From assembly GCA_014706385.1 (NCBI GenBank), contig JACGZH010000004.1, positions 2,108,001-2,172,000 on the forward strand: a stretch of DNA of 64,000 bases, written 5' to 3'. Made by a program: the position numbers and the translations under genes. The stretch comes from Phaffia rhodozyma (lineage: Eukaryota; Basidiomycota; Tremellomycetes; Cystofilobasidiales; Mrakiaceae). Positions 10,847 through 23,300 of the stretch are shown piece after piece. The notes under the pieces are model-generated. The model had not been told where the DNA came from. It made no database searches and saw nothing but the letters and a program-made list of their open reading frames with translations. How positions within the stretch are numbered: the stretch's first letter is position 1; every line of letters starts with the position of its first letter.

Positions 10847-13800
10847 TTAACCTGATTCCTCTTCATCATCCTCTTTTCCCTCTCTTGCCCAATAATCCTC
10901 ATCGTCTTCCTCCTCCTCTTCTTGTTCTTCCTCTTCTTGTTCTTCTTCTTCACCTTCTTCCTGGTCAGTCTCATCTTCCTCTTCCCTGTCATCGTGATCA
11001 ACAGTCTGAGGCTTGGTTAGAGATTGAGTTTTGCTCAAATTCGTAAACCCGAAACGACCCGATGCAGCACTTGTTACTGGTTTGGGCGGTTGAAGTCCTT
11101 CAAACGTGTTCGAGAAGCTCCCTGCGGTGTCTAACAACACCGGTGGAGGGCCGAACGAGAATCCAGACGGACTAGCTAACTTCGCCGACCCTGCATGAGC
11201 TCCAAGTTTTGGCGCACTCTGATGCGTGCTCATCCGACCCGTCCGTCTTCTCGGTTCATATTCTCGTCCGGGTTGTAATGGCTGAAAATCTGTCGAGGCA
11301 AAGGTGCCAATGTCCTGACCCGATGGAAGCGCTGAGAAAGAGGAAGTCAACCCAAGACCACCAATCGGACCGGCTGTCGTCACCGGAGGCGTGCCGACAG
11401 GGGTGGAGGACAGCCCAAAAGCGGGCCGAGGAGGCTTGCTGGGGGTTTCTAGGAACGAGGACGACGATTGAAAAGTCGTGTCGGGCGAGAACGAAGAGAT
11501 TGATGGGGATGCACTAGGGGTCTCTTTTGGAAGAGCTTCACTTGGCACCTCATGTGACATCGTCCCAACAAGAGATGTCTGGGTTGTCGGGGCTGCGCGG
11601 CGGGGCGAAGGTAGAGCTTCAAACTTTACAGGCGATCGTACAACGAAACCATCAGGGATAACACTGGAGTTTCCAACAGATGCAATCGGACCCCCTGTTC
11701 GGTCAGGAACGGAGGTAATAATAGGTCCTTTGTTGATAGTCACCAGTCGTTTCTTGAGTTGCAGCGCTTTGCTCTCGGAGTTCAAGGCTCGGGCAGCCAT
11801 AGCTCCTACCTTGGGAGTCGGTTGGGCCACCGTGGATCGTAGAGGTGAAGATGTTAAAGAAATATTTTCGTTCAACGGGGTTGATTCTCGGCGGCTTCGC
11901 TCCGAAGCGTTCAAACCTTTGAAAGACGAGTTTTTGTTGGAGCCAGAAAGCTGCAGGACGTGAAGTCTAAGAGAGAGATCTTCAATCTCGAACGCCTTCT
12001 CTCGTACGGCAGCGGTGATGTTGCGAATAGTACGGGAGATGGAGTCTAGCGTAGGTGCTCTACCAGATGAGAGAAGAGAAGAAGAAAATCATGAGTAAAT
12101 ATGTTCCTTGTAGTTATGTCTAAAGCGAGAGGCAAGAAAGACCACTCACTTCATAGAAGCTCTGCCATTTTTTTCCCGGATTACTTCCTTTCTTAAGATG
12201 TCTAGATGATTCTCCAGTTGTCCAATCCGGTCTCGCACAGTCTGTAAGTGGGAGGAGAACATCTTACATCAGCCCATAGCATTACCATATATACCTCAGA
12301 AATTGCATCAATTACCTGGGTTGTCTTCCTTAGCCTCTGCTGATTCTCTAGATGTTCGGGTCCCAGCTGACGAATCCGGACCATCTATAGTATATGTACA
12401 CATTCAGCAACCAGAAACACAACAGAGAACACTGGATGAAGCGTTAAGGCATATGAGACTCGAGAACTCACTTTAGCAAAATCAGGATCATCTCGGGCGC
12501 GAAGGAATCGCGCGACTTCCTCAAGCTTGGTGTCAGCTACAAGATCAACGAGATCGAATCAAAGTTTCGATCAAGTTACACGTCAGTATCAACATGAAGA
12601 CGAGTCAAAAGATATAGGTTGAGATTCTTTCACCTTTCAAAAGGTAGCTCTGAAGTTCACCGATCGTTCGCTTCATCTCCTCACTCTCATCTTTCAAAGA
12701 CGACGTGTCTTTTTCCTTTTCTTTGATAAGCTTGCTGAACGACCTGATATCTCCTAACGTCCAGGTTGTTTGAGATTGAAGATCACCAGCTACCGGGGTG
12801 GGTGTACCAGCTTCCCTCTGGAAGGTGGCGTACGCCTCCGATGTAGCTTTCATCTAGGATTTAAGGCAATATCAGATTCAGAAACACTATTTTAACTAGA
12901 TCTCAAGATTCTAGCTTAGAGCTTGACACTTTCAAATTAATCACATACCTTTGCGAAATCAGCTTCCATACTCTGATACGCTCTAATAAACTCTCCAGCA
13001 AGCCCAGTCTCTCGAGACAAGTTCGTATCCGAAACCCTAGGAGTAGGCGCAGAAGACCGCTGCGGGAATGCAGGCTTAACGATGTCCGTCTTTGGTGTAG
13101 TCGATCCATTGTTAAAGGCGTTAGGCGAAAGAGTCTTTGAAGTTTCCGATGCTGTCAATAAGGATACCGAGGACGGCTTGGGGGCTTCAATCCCTCTGAA
13201 ACTGAGTGTGGACCCGGAACCGAATGGTGATTCAGAAGTGCTTGATGGTTTTGAGGTTTCGAATCCAGCAAACGCGTTGGAAGAAGTGGAGGTAGCAGGA
13301 GCGGCCGGTGCTTTAATCAATTCAGAGCCGGTGAAGGGAACAAGCGCGCCAGGTTTCGAGGAGGCAGCGCTATTTGACTTGGGTACTCCAGATTCCGCGA
13401 ACGCATTCGAAGCAGTGGTAGTCATTGAAGAAGATTTAGCACCGGATCCAGCAAACATGTTCGTAGAAGTTAAAGGAGCAAGGGCAGGTTCGGAGGTAGG
13501 CGTTGTTGACTTGAAAGAACCGAATCCATTGAAAGCCGGTTCAGATGGAGGAGTTGTAGTAGCAGATGATCTCGGGGCGCCAAAGCTAGCAAACACATTA
13601 GCAGGGGAAGTAGAATCAGACAGTGGCTTTGAAGGCCCGAATGCTGCAGATCCTCCTGCAGAGGTCTCGGGATTGGATGCTCCGAAACCAGCAAAAGAGA
13701 AGGAAGACTGGGAATTAGCAGGTTTCGTCGATCCAAGATCAGAAGCCTTGCTTTGCGCTACCTCCCCTGCAGGCTTCGTACCGAAAGAAACCCCTCCCGA

Positions 13801-16800
13801 AGGCGCTGGAGTCGTCGTCGTCGTCGTCGTCGTCTCCGCTGATGATACTGGGTTGGAACCAAATCCTGCAAATTTCTTAGTACCAGCTGGTTCAGATGCG
13901 GGGCCAGAGCCACCAAACTTGAGAGCCGATCCAAATTGTTTCGTTGTATCCTTGGTCGGAACGGGTAACTGAGACTGACCAAAACCAGCGAACGGGGAAG
14001 CAACAGGCTTAGCAGACTCCGATGAAGATGGGTCTTTTGTCGCCTCCGCTACCTTCTCCAGTTCAGCTTTTGCGGTTGTCGTGTTTGGCTCTGATGAAGA
14101 GAATCCGAGAGGAGAACTGGGCTTCGAAGGGGCAGACGCCACTGGCTTAGTTCCAAACGAAAACGGACTAGCAGATGATCCCTGCTCAACCTTCGGTTTG
14201 ACAGGAACAGGAATCATACTGGCCGGTCTTGTAGGACTATCGGGTGGGGTTGTAGTCGATGAATCTAAAGAGATTGGCGGGCTAGCGAGAGGAGAACTTT
14301 TGATTGGAGCCGAAGTTTGGAAGCCTTTACCTGATGTAAAGATGGACTTTGAGCCGAATGGAGAGGGCTTCTCGAAGGAAGAGGTTGACGGTGTGGAGAC
14401 CGCCACTGGAGCACCAGAGGCGGATTGAGACTTCTGTTCAAAAGAAGAAGTATTCTCTTGGGCAGGCAAAGGAAACATTGAAGGAACCTGTTCGGTCTCC
14501 TTTATCTCTACATCAGGCTTCTCTGAAGGTTCGAATGTTACTGTCGAAGATGCTTTTCCCTCTATAGGTGATGAGGCGGATGTTTCCGACGCAGACAACG
14601 ATTCCTTGGCTCCAACATCTGCACCTGTCTTCCCTTCTTCTCTATCTTCAGCAACTTCCTCAATCTTGACAACGGTTGCAGTCACCTGATGTGCTTCGGG
14701 AGCAGGGGGTGATGCAGAGGAGGTGACAGGTTCAGGATCAATTGGTGTGATGTTCGAAACGGGTTCCAAAGATTCGGGTTTAAAAACCTTCACAACTGAT
14801 TCTGTTGCTTGATCTCCGTCCTCTATCTCGACCCTCACAATATCTTGTCCTTCTTCCTCCTCCTGCGCTCTATGTTCCGTTTCGTCCTCCTCTTCCTCTT
14901 CGCCTGTATCCTGATCCTCGGCTTCGTCTTCGTCTTCGTCCCCGTCCTCGTCCTCCTCGTCCTCCTCCTCTTCTTCTTCTCCTCCGTCGTATTCTTCTTC
15001 TTCTTCGTCTTCTTCACCGTCTTCTGCACCGTCTCCATTATCCTCAAGAATGTCTTCTTTGTCATCCTTCTTGACTGTCAACCCTCCAAACATTTCTGAT
15101 GTCCTGTCCTTTTCCCTTCCTGAGTTCTGTCCACCCAGTCCTCCAAACGAGAATGCGGTTGATCCGAACAAGTTGTCCGATTTGCCCGCTCGAGGAGCCT
15201 TCTTGACGTTCACCACTTCTTCACTTCCATCTTCGTCCGAGATCTCATCCAGCCGAGCTCCTCCGTCGTCGTCATCATCTTCTTCTGCTTCGTACTTACC
15301 TCTTCCGAAGCTCGACCCAGCTCCAGATCCAGTTCCAGCTCTAGCAAATGCTCCTCCAAATGCGGATGCAACAGGGCTTGATCCGCTTGACGCCGGATTC
15401 TTAGAGCCAAACCCTGCGAAGCCACTTGTCGTTGTGGATGAAGACGAACCAAATGCGCTGGGCATAGCTGAAGTCTTTCCAAACTTTGATTCCGTAGGTT
15501 CGGACGTGATGGGCGTACCAAAGGCTGATGTTTGAGGTTTTCCAAAGACTGACGTCGTCGAAGATGACGTGGCCGAAGTCGGAGGAGCAGTGTTGGTGGA
15601 TGCAAAGACGGAAGGCTTGTTTGCAGACGATCCAAAGCCTACGAAACCGACACCTGCTTTGGGGCCGGAGAAACTGGCGAATGCACTCCCCGAAGAAGGC
15701 GAAGAGGATGAGGTCGAGGGAAGTGTAGGCGACCCAAAGGCAGATGTACTAGCTTTAGAGGTCGGAGGAGTTCCGAATGTAGAAGATCCAAAGGAGGGAG
15801 GGGCGCCAAAGGTAGATACTCCAAACGCTGGCTTCGACGGTTGTCCGAATGCGGAGACGACAGGACTGGGAGAGGCAGGAGCCGCAGTAGATGTAGCGGT
15901 AGCACTGGGTGTGGGACTAGATTACATGTCATCAAATGAACTATGCGTCAGTCACTTGAGATCTTCTTTTTAAAAGCAGTAAAATCTTAGAAAGATAAAA
16001 GAAGGAAACAAATTATCTCACGTCGTAGAACTAGTGGTGTTTATATTTGAAAACGCGCTAAATCCACCCGAGAATGGACTAGCCGGTTTCTTGTCGTCCG
16101 CTGCAGCCTCCTTCTTGTCGTCTTCGTTTGGCTTGACAGCGTTTCCAAAGGAAGACGGCGTTCCAGCTCCGAAAGTAGATGTCTGTCCGGAAGTTCTACC
16201 AGCGGAGCCAAATGTGAAAGATGTAGAGGATTCACTCGTCGCTGTCGTCGTCAATGAAGGAGAGGCGGCGGCTCCAAATCCGAATCCAGAGGCTCTCCCA
16301 CTTGATCCACCAAACGCACCAAATGCAGACGAAGGCGGGGCTGTGTTGGAAGTAGAAGAAGGGGAAGCAGCCGAAGATGATCCAAATGTGGATGGCTTTC
16401 CAAAGGCAGACTGCTGACCGAATGCGGACGAAACAGGAGGAGCAGAAGCGGTTGTGGATCCAAACGCAAAGGGCGTCGTTGATGCACCGAACGCAGAGGG
16501 CGTTGTTGATGAACCAAATGGAGAGGGCGTTGTTCCACCGAACGCTCCGAATCCAGTAGGTTTAAGATCGTTAGTTTGGGTCGACGACCCAGTCGACGAA
16601 GTAGCTCCATTGGAGCCAAAGATTGAAGGAGGGTTTGATGCGGAAGAAGGGTTGGAGCCAAAGGCCGGTACCGGTGGCTGCGCGCCTGATCCGAAGGCAG
16701 AGGCTTGCCCGAAGGCGGACGTACTCAACGTCGAAGGCGCTCCAAATGGAGATGGGGAAGATGACGAGCCAAAAGCAGATGACCCAAAGGCCGAGCCAGA

Positions 16801-18585
16801 TGATACTGATTTCACAGGCGCAGGCGAAGATCCCGAGAAGGCAGAGGATCCAAAAGCAGAGGGAGTCGACGATGAACCAAGACCAAAGCCGGCAAAGGCA
16901 GAGGCCGCGCCGGCTGTAGCGGTACTTGTGGAAGGTGGGGAAGCTGTAGGTGTACCTGCCATTGAGACTTCACCTGTCACCTTGCCTATAGCCTTGGCGG
17001 CGGCAGTAGTAGCTGAAGAGTTCAGCATTCCCTCATAAGAACCCATTTGTTGATCTACGTTCCAAAGATCCCAACTGGCGAGAACACCATCACTAGTGAA
17101 AACCATCAGCTTTGGTGCCGGTTCGAGATCTTTCAGCTCTTCTCCCCCCTCCATTCCTCGTTTGATTTTTTTGTCGGACCGAAGATCGAGAGCCATTCCT
17201 AGAATGGCTGTATCTTCGGCTGTGTTCTCCGTCATGGGAACACCTGGCCTGGTCGCCTCGTCCAGATTGAGGATTTTCCATTCTCCAGTGGACGTCCCTT
17301 GGATGACGCCCAACTGAGGACTAGGCGAAGTGCCCAAAAATCCGAGCCAGTTTCCTTTTCCTCCCCAGCCAGAAAGGAAAGCAGAGTACCTCATACCGGG
17401 ACGGTCGATCATGCCATAAGCCGGAGTCGGATCTGAGAATCTAGTATACTTGACCTCTGGCGAAGGGAATTTGATGCGTTGAATGATGAATGTCTCGTAC
17501 GAATGTTCTGGTTCTTCCGCTGGGTTCGCCGAGGGAAGATTGTACACGACAAGGAAGACGTCGTTCTCAAGCCAGTTGACGGAATGTACGTAGTAGCCTT
17601 CACCCTCTGCCAATCCAGCCGGACGTTCGATTGGCGTCCCCTTTTCCTGACCGTCTGGCGAGAAGAACCGGAGTCTAGCTTGAGCGTCGCCAAGGACAAA
17701 CTGCTTGCCTTTGGCACTCCAGCAGGCGGCCGTGTAAGCGCCCTCGAGCCGAGTAGACTCCTGCTGAGTATCAATGTCAACCAAGGAAAGAAATTCTGGC
17801 AGAAGGATTAGTAGCAAGGACGGAAAGGCTGAAGGGTTGGGGAGAAGTGAGTTGATGGGTGATGGTAGAGAGGGAAATGTCTGAGTCGGCTGAGGGGAGG
17901 AAGCAGACTGGGAGCGAATGTCTTGAAGAGAATACAAGAGAATCTGAGAGCTAGCGGTTCCGACGACCAAGACAGTTTCCTCTTTAGCCAGTTTGAGCCA
18001 CTAGGTTGAAACAGGTTTGGAACCATTAGCAGAGGAGGCTACTTTATCATCGCGATCGAGTGAGAGATTGGAAGGACTTACGATCAGCCTTTGACCGACC
18101 GTCACGCTTTTGAATGGTGACGCAGCTACCGTTGTAGATTTGGGTGAGCTGCCGAGAAGGGTCTCCAGGTCAGATAGCAAGTACACATTGAAGCCTAGGA
18201 AGAGACAGAAATAAGAGTATATACCAGGCGTTGGATAGACGATCAGCATTCGATGTCTATGATAATCTTGCACTCAAAGTGAGAAGGATAGGAAACCGAA
18301 CTAACCGTTGGCTCCTCCGGCTATAGCCAAATTGTATCTACTGCTCGCTTCAAACAAGTTCAGGTGACCAGGAAGGGAAGTCAGATCGATTGATGGCTGA
18401 AGCCTTGCATGAGTGTCGACGTTTGGTTTCCGGAGAGTGAGCCACTTTTCAGCGAGAACGATTGAAGACAGACGAGTAGAGTTTGTCAGAATGTACGTGT
18501 GCACAGGAGGATGTACGAGGTTGGGACCGCTTACGGTGATGTCCTCCTCCTCCCCTTCAACCTCGGAGGTGTTAGAACCCTGCAT
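10847..18585 (-). CDS. NUP159: FG nucleoporin Nup159/Nup214 type
   Basis: Cytoplasmic-face nuclear pore protein whose propeller docks the mRNA-export helicase Dbp5. I choose the ATG at 18585: MQGSNTSEVEGEEEDIT, spliced at GTAAGC to 'WLTLRKPNVDTHARLQPSID'. This puts the propeller right at the N-terminus as the family requires ('YNLAIAGGANG', 'FNVYLLSDLETLLG'). The propeller continues to about 17060 ('FVLGDAQARLRFFSPDGQ', 'WLGFLGTSPSPQLGVIQG', 'FTSDGVLASWDLWNVDQQ'). A very long region rich in SAFG, FGS and AGFG repeats follows (about 17030-13100), holding an acidic block near 14870-15060. After 'GLAGEFIRAYQSMEADFAKV' come coiled-coil exons (12950-11960; 'SISRTIRNITAAVREKAFEI'), the Nup82-type anchoring region. 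A further about 350-residue tail with a few FG motifs ends in a Glu-rich stretch at 10847. Total about 2,300 aa, longer than yeast Nup159. Confidence 0.93.
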
Positions 18586-20353
18586 GGAGAGCAAAAGAGC
18601 GAGATCTTCCTGTTTTGTGTGAAAGGTGCCCGGTAGCAAGATGCAGCGAGTTAAGTCAGGTAACAGACGCTCGCGAGAGAGAAAAGGCAAAAGACAGAAA
18701 TCTTGAACAGACAGAGTCTGGCAGAGGTTGTTTTCTTCTTTCTTTGAGACGAGGTTTGAGTCACTTACCTCCTGTGTGAATCTGACGAGGTCGAGGGCGA
18801 CGACGATGACGGTGTCGATGGAAGTAAGGATAGAGAATGAAAGAGGAAGGAAAGTTGTTGAAAGATGGAGGAGATGGCGTGGGGCGTCAGGCGTCAGGAA
18901 CGTAGTAGGCCAGGAACAGGAACAGATTTAGGAACGGGAATAGGTACAGGCACAAACAAAATATTCCGTAGTCGACCTCGCACTTCTGTAGTCTCTTGGG
19001 AACGATCGCTACAAAAAAGAAGACTACCGACAGACTTTGCGAAGGACTATGCAGAGGACTATGCGGAGGACTACAAGACGACTACAAAAAAAACATGATA
19101 GATTTAAATACGACACATCACTACAGATAGACTAACAAACGAATTACAAAAACTATATAGCACTGACTACAAAGAAAGCACTACGATAGAAACTCGATAC
19201 AAAGGTCGATCTTGCCGCTTGAAAGAAGCCAATATTTCTGGGTCGATCCTGATCAAGCAGCTAGTGGTCACACAGAAAGCACTCCCATAGAAAGATTGTT
19301 CTCTTCAGATCTTTACATGTATAACCACATGTGCCAACTGGTGATAAACAGCAGTCGTTCAGGCTCTATACAGACCGTGGCTCCTCGGCCAGTTGCGCTG
19401 AAAGATTGAGAACAACCAGACGCTCATGTATCATTCGCCATACATCAACCGATATCGTCCATGCCCTCTGCATGATCTCCACCGTGCGGCTGCCCGTATC
19501 CTCTCCGAGCAAGACCAGGATCAACTAGAACATAAGGACTGTTACCTAAATGCTATAGACAATCGATATATGAATATGTACCCGCCTGAATAAGGGTTTC
19601 ATCTAAGTATGGTAACCACTTCCTGTAACCATCTTACACAACCCGGGGCAGCTCGCTCTCACTCTTTTACTTCCTACCGAGGCCATCTTTCTTTACGATC
19701 CCACTCAAGACGTATCCCAACACCGACAACTCTATCTCCCTTCATCTCGTCGCCACCTTGGTATCCTCTATAGATCACTCCTTTGACTTGTTCCCCTGGC
19801 TTTACTGTAAGGCCTTAGTCAACGTGTTCATCTAGGTACGTTCGGATTAGGTCCTCTTTCGTCCGGTTGAAGTGCCGATTTTTCTTTTCTTTTTTTTTTC
19901 CTTTCTCTCTTTTTTCTTTTGCTTGGACCTCCTGTTCTATTCTTTCCGTCAATGGGATCTCTATATTGGGTTCACCAGGTCAGAAGAGACAAGTAGTGTC
20001 CACCGGATCTGGTTTATTTTGTGGTGGAGCAGCATGGAGTAGATCGAGACAGAAAGCAAACTTCTCTCGGCTTTCCGGAATAAGGGGGACGAGCAGTAGA
20101 GCTCGACCGGTCCTTACTCTTGCCATTCATTCGTGTCGTCCTTCGGCTCTGTCTATCTTGTTTTCGTCTTGATATCCTCATTGGTTTACTGGCCGGACAT
20201 TCCTTCGCTTCGTCTAGTCTTACAAAGTCAGCTAACGACACCTTTGTCTTTTCCATCGGGGTTTTTCTCGTGATACATCTAGTTCAAACGCTCCTCCTCT
20301 CCCTCGTTTGAACGTCCCTCTTTCACGAGCCTTCGTCTACAGCACACCCCCCT
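18586..20353. other. Intergenic, 1.77 kb, between NUP159 and NST1 (divergent)
   Basis: Upstream region of both genes. 18968-19187 holds a cluster of (G/C)ACTACAA-type motifs, described separately. A short tandem near 19042-19075 repeats a GAGGACTATGCG-like unit about three times. From about 19640 to 20350 the plus strand becomes CT-rich (T/C tracts at 19885-19920), which looks like the leader of NST1. Open frames here of up to about 100 codons on either strand are compositionally poor and I do not call them genes. Confidence 0.5.
18968..19187. repeat. Cluster of dispersed (G/C)ACTACAA motifs
   Basis: Within 220 bp I read GACTACAAG (19069), GACTACAAA (19080), GACTACAAAG (19165), CTACAAA (19009), CACTACAG (19119), CACTACGAT (19179), GACTACC (19022) and two inverted copies (GTAGTC at 18968, TGTAGTC at 18987). 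It lies about 380-600 bp upstream of the NUP159 start codon. A second cluster with the same core lies at 31673-31900. Confidence 0.6.
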
Positions 20354-23300
20354 ATGGCCGTCAAGAGCTCACAGTCGACGACTCAGACCCCGACGACAGG
20401 TCATCCTTCCCACCCAACGCTTTTACCGCCGGCTTCGAACGTGCCAGCTGTATCGAGCAGCACAAAGAAGAAGAAGAAGAAGGCTGCAAAGAAAGCTGCT
20501 CAAGCGGCTGCCGCCGCCTCTACTCAGCAACCTCTGCATCCCAACGCTCATCTTCAAATCTATCCGGATGGACGTCTGTCTCCGCCTGGAGTCGACCATT
20601 TGGACGAGTACAGCGACGAAGAATACGATCATCACCATCATCACCCGGAAGACTACGAGGACGAAGACGAGTTTGCTCCATTAGATCCTCACCATCCTGG
20701 GTCAGCAGGCTTTCCCTATCCTCCGGCCACTGGATTCACAAAGACCGCCAATGGAGCCATCGCCGCTATGGGAGCTGCATTTGGAGGTATGATGAGCGGC
20801 TTGGACTACCCGGCAAGTGGACTTAGTCCATCAGCTCATGCTGATCTTGTCAATACGGCCACCGAGCTTTGTAAGTATTGATCATCCATTAGTACTTTCC
20901 TTCGATCTCTGCCTTTGTGTTTCATTCCTTTATGGTGCTCTTCTGATCGTGACATATTTCGCTTGTGTCTTACATACTTGGATGTGTATGTTCGGTGAAC
21001 GTGCTGAATTCTGTGCGAATGGATGGGTTTGTGATGCTTGTATGATTCTTTGGCTGGAAAATCACTATACAAAACGGTTTGGGACGTCTATCGAAAAACA
21101 TGAACAGATCGTCGAATGGAAGATCCTTCTTTTGGCGAAACCGAGGAATACTGGACGAGCCTACCCTCCCATCTCCGTAATTTCATTCGAAATGCCCTTC
21201 CGATCTCCCCCTCCTCCACTGGAACATTCCCCCCGTTCGCTCGCCCAAACGCTTCCCCACCGACCAACAGTCTGTCAGTCGCTGCCAATAGCAATAACAC
21301 TGGTACTGTTGGTGGTGGTTCTGGTCTTCCCGGTCAACCATCCACAACCTTTGCAGGAGAATCAAGGACAAATACCAATAATGCCATGCTCGCTATGGCT
21401 CAACAAATTGTTTCTGCCGCCCATGCCAATGCTCGCAACAACGGATCCAACCAAGTCGCTTTCGATTCGACCAGTTTGGACTTTGCGCTACAGCCTCAGT
21501 TGGATCACGCGTTGATGATGGAAGGTAGAGCAAGAGCAGGAGTGGGAATGGGTATCCCAAATTACGCTGTCGAAGGCGTCATGATGCTCAACGACAGGGG
21601 TCCAGACGATTACGACGATGAGTAAATATGTTCTCTACCCTTTTTTTTCTCTCCTTGCTCCTCTGTTTTCTCTTCTGATTCTCATCATTGCTCTTGTCAC
21701 AAACTGAACAAGTAGGGTGGACGAGTTTGAGGAGGACGTGTGCACAGATGAGGATGACGAAGATGAGCACTACAGCCAACCTCCGCAGCCTAATGGTGAG
21801 ACCGTATCGACAAAGAAGAAGAACAAGAAAAAGAAGAAAAAAGCAGGAGCGAATAGCAATAATAATGGCGAACTTGGTCAATCACTCCCCGGTCCACCAA
21901 CATCAGCTCTCCCTCCGACACCTCAATCTGCACCTGTTCCGATTCATCCTTCACTCGCTCGAGGTCAAGCTCAAGGTCGACCGCTTCATCTTCAACAACC
22001 TTCTACTCTCCCTCAATCTAATTCTCCTCTGCCTCCAACGTCGTTGATAAACCCTCAACCGAACTCTCACCCTCACTCTCACCCCCAACACCCTCATCCA
22101 CTTGCTCAACCTCTTCCGCACCCACTCCCATCCGCCAGGGCAAAAGGGAAGAAACCAATGGCATACTCACCCGTATCAACCCATCAGTCGACAGGTTTGA
22201 ACGGAACTGGGTCCCCTGCCTTCTCTACACCATTGTCAGCAACAAATCCAGGAGCAGCAGCAGTCACAGCATCTGGAAACTCGCCGATGATTGCTCCCGC
22301 AAGATCTGCCAAGGCAGCGGGAAAAGCACCGTCGAACGGTCCTCCGTCAAATCAGATGCACCCACATGTCCATTCACCAAGTACGCATGGTCAACAACAT
22401 CATTTTCAACCTCAGTTTGATTCTCATAGCGCTTACTCACATGCTTATTCTATCCCTATAGGTCCTATAGGCTCGACGGGTGGTTCTGCTCTAAACGGAT
22501 CCGGTGGAAAAGGAGGGTCGGCCGGAAAAGCAAATTCGATAGGAGGCGGACAAGGAGGCGGTCAGTCCAAATCATTACCACCGGCCAAAATATGGAATAC
22601 GAATACAAACGAAGAGAGGGAACGTATCAAGGATTTCTGGTTGGCTCTTGGAGAAGATGAGAGGAGAGGATTGGTCAAGGTTGAGAAAGAGGCAGTTTTA
22701 AGGAAGATGAAGGAGCAGCAGAAACACAGTTGTGGTTGTGCAGTTTGTGGTCGAAAACGGTGTGTACTTTCTCTCATATTCCTTACTGCAAGACGCGTGA
22801 AAAGGAGTTTTCCCAAGAGGAGAGGGTAAATTCAACAGAAACTCATCAACTTTGCACATATTGATTGCCTTCAGAACGGCCATCGAGGAAGAACTCGAAG
22901 TGCTGTACGACGCCTACTACGATGAACTCGAGCACTATGCAAATTATCAACAGCAGTATGCCGCTTCAGGCGGTACGCTTCCTCCACCTGCTGGACCTGG
23001 TCCTTTCCCTGGCTCTGTCGAGCTCGACAGAGATGGCGCTTTGATCAGACCGGATCATCTTGCTCCTACATCAAAACCGCATCATCAACAACAACAGCAA
23101 CAACACCATCTTCATCAACAACAGCAGCATCAGTTACAGCTACAACAGCAGCAACAGCAACAATTGCAACAGCATCATCATCAACGTAAACAAGAATATG
23201 AACATCATCATGATGAGGATGACGATGAAGAAGAAGACGAGGAGGAAGATGAGTATAGTGATGAGGGAGTGAATGATGACGAAGAAGTCCGTCATTTCTG

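Noticed and set aside
13082..17038. Long plus-strand open frames opposite NUP159 (for example 13082-13972, 296 codons; 16454-17038, 194 codons)
   Set aside because: They are mirror images of the FG-repeat codon pattern; composition is Pro/Asn/Ala/Glu-repetitive and there are no domains. The minus strand is clearly the coding one.
18691..18830. An upstream exon '..DLVRFTQE' joined at GTAAGT to the first NUP159 exon
   Set aside because: The splice signals look good, but no ATG is available upstream in any frame that works, and the ATG at 18585 already gives a family-like N-terminus. It may be a 5'-UTR exon.
19867..20311. Possible small genes on both strands in the NST1 leader (about 100 and 80 codons)
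   Set aside because: Low complexity, no domain, no consistent splice structure; the position fits a CT-rich 5' leader of NST1.
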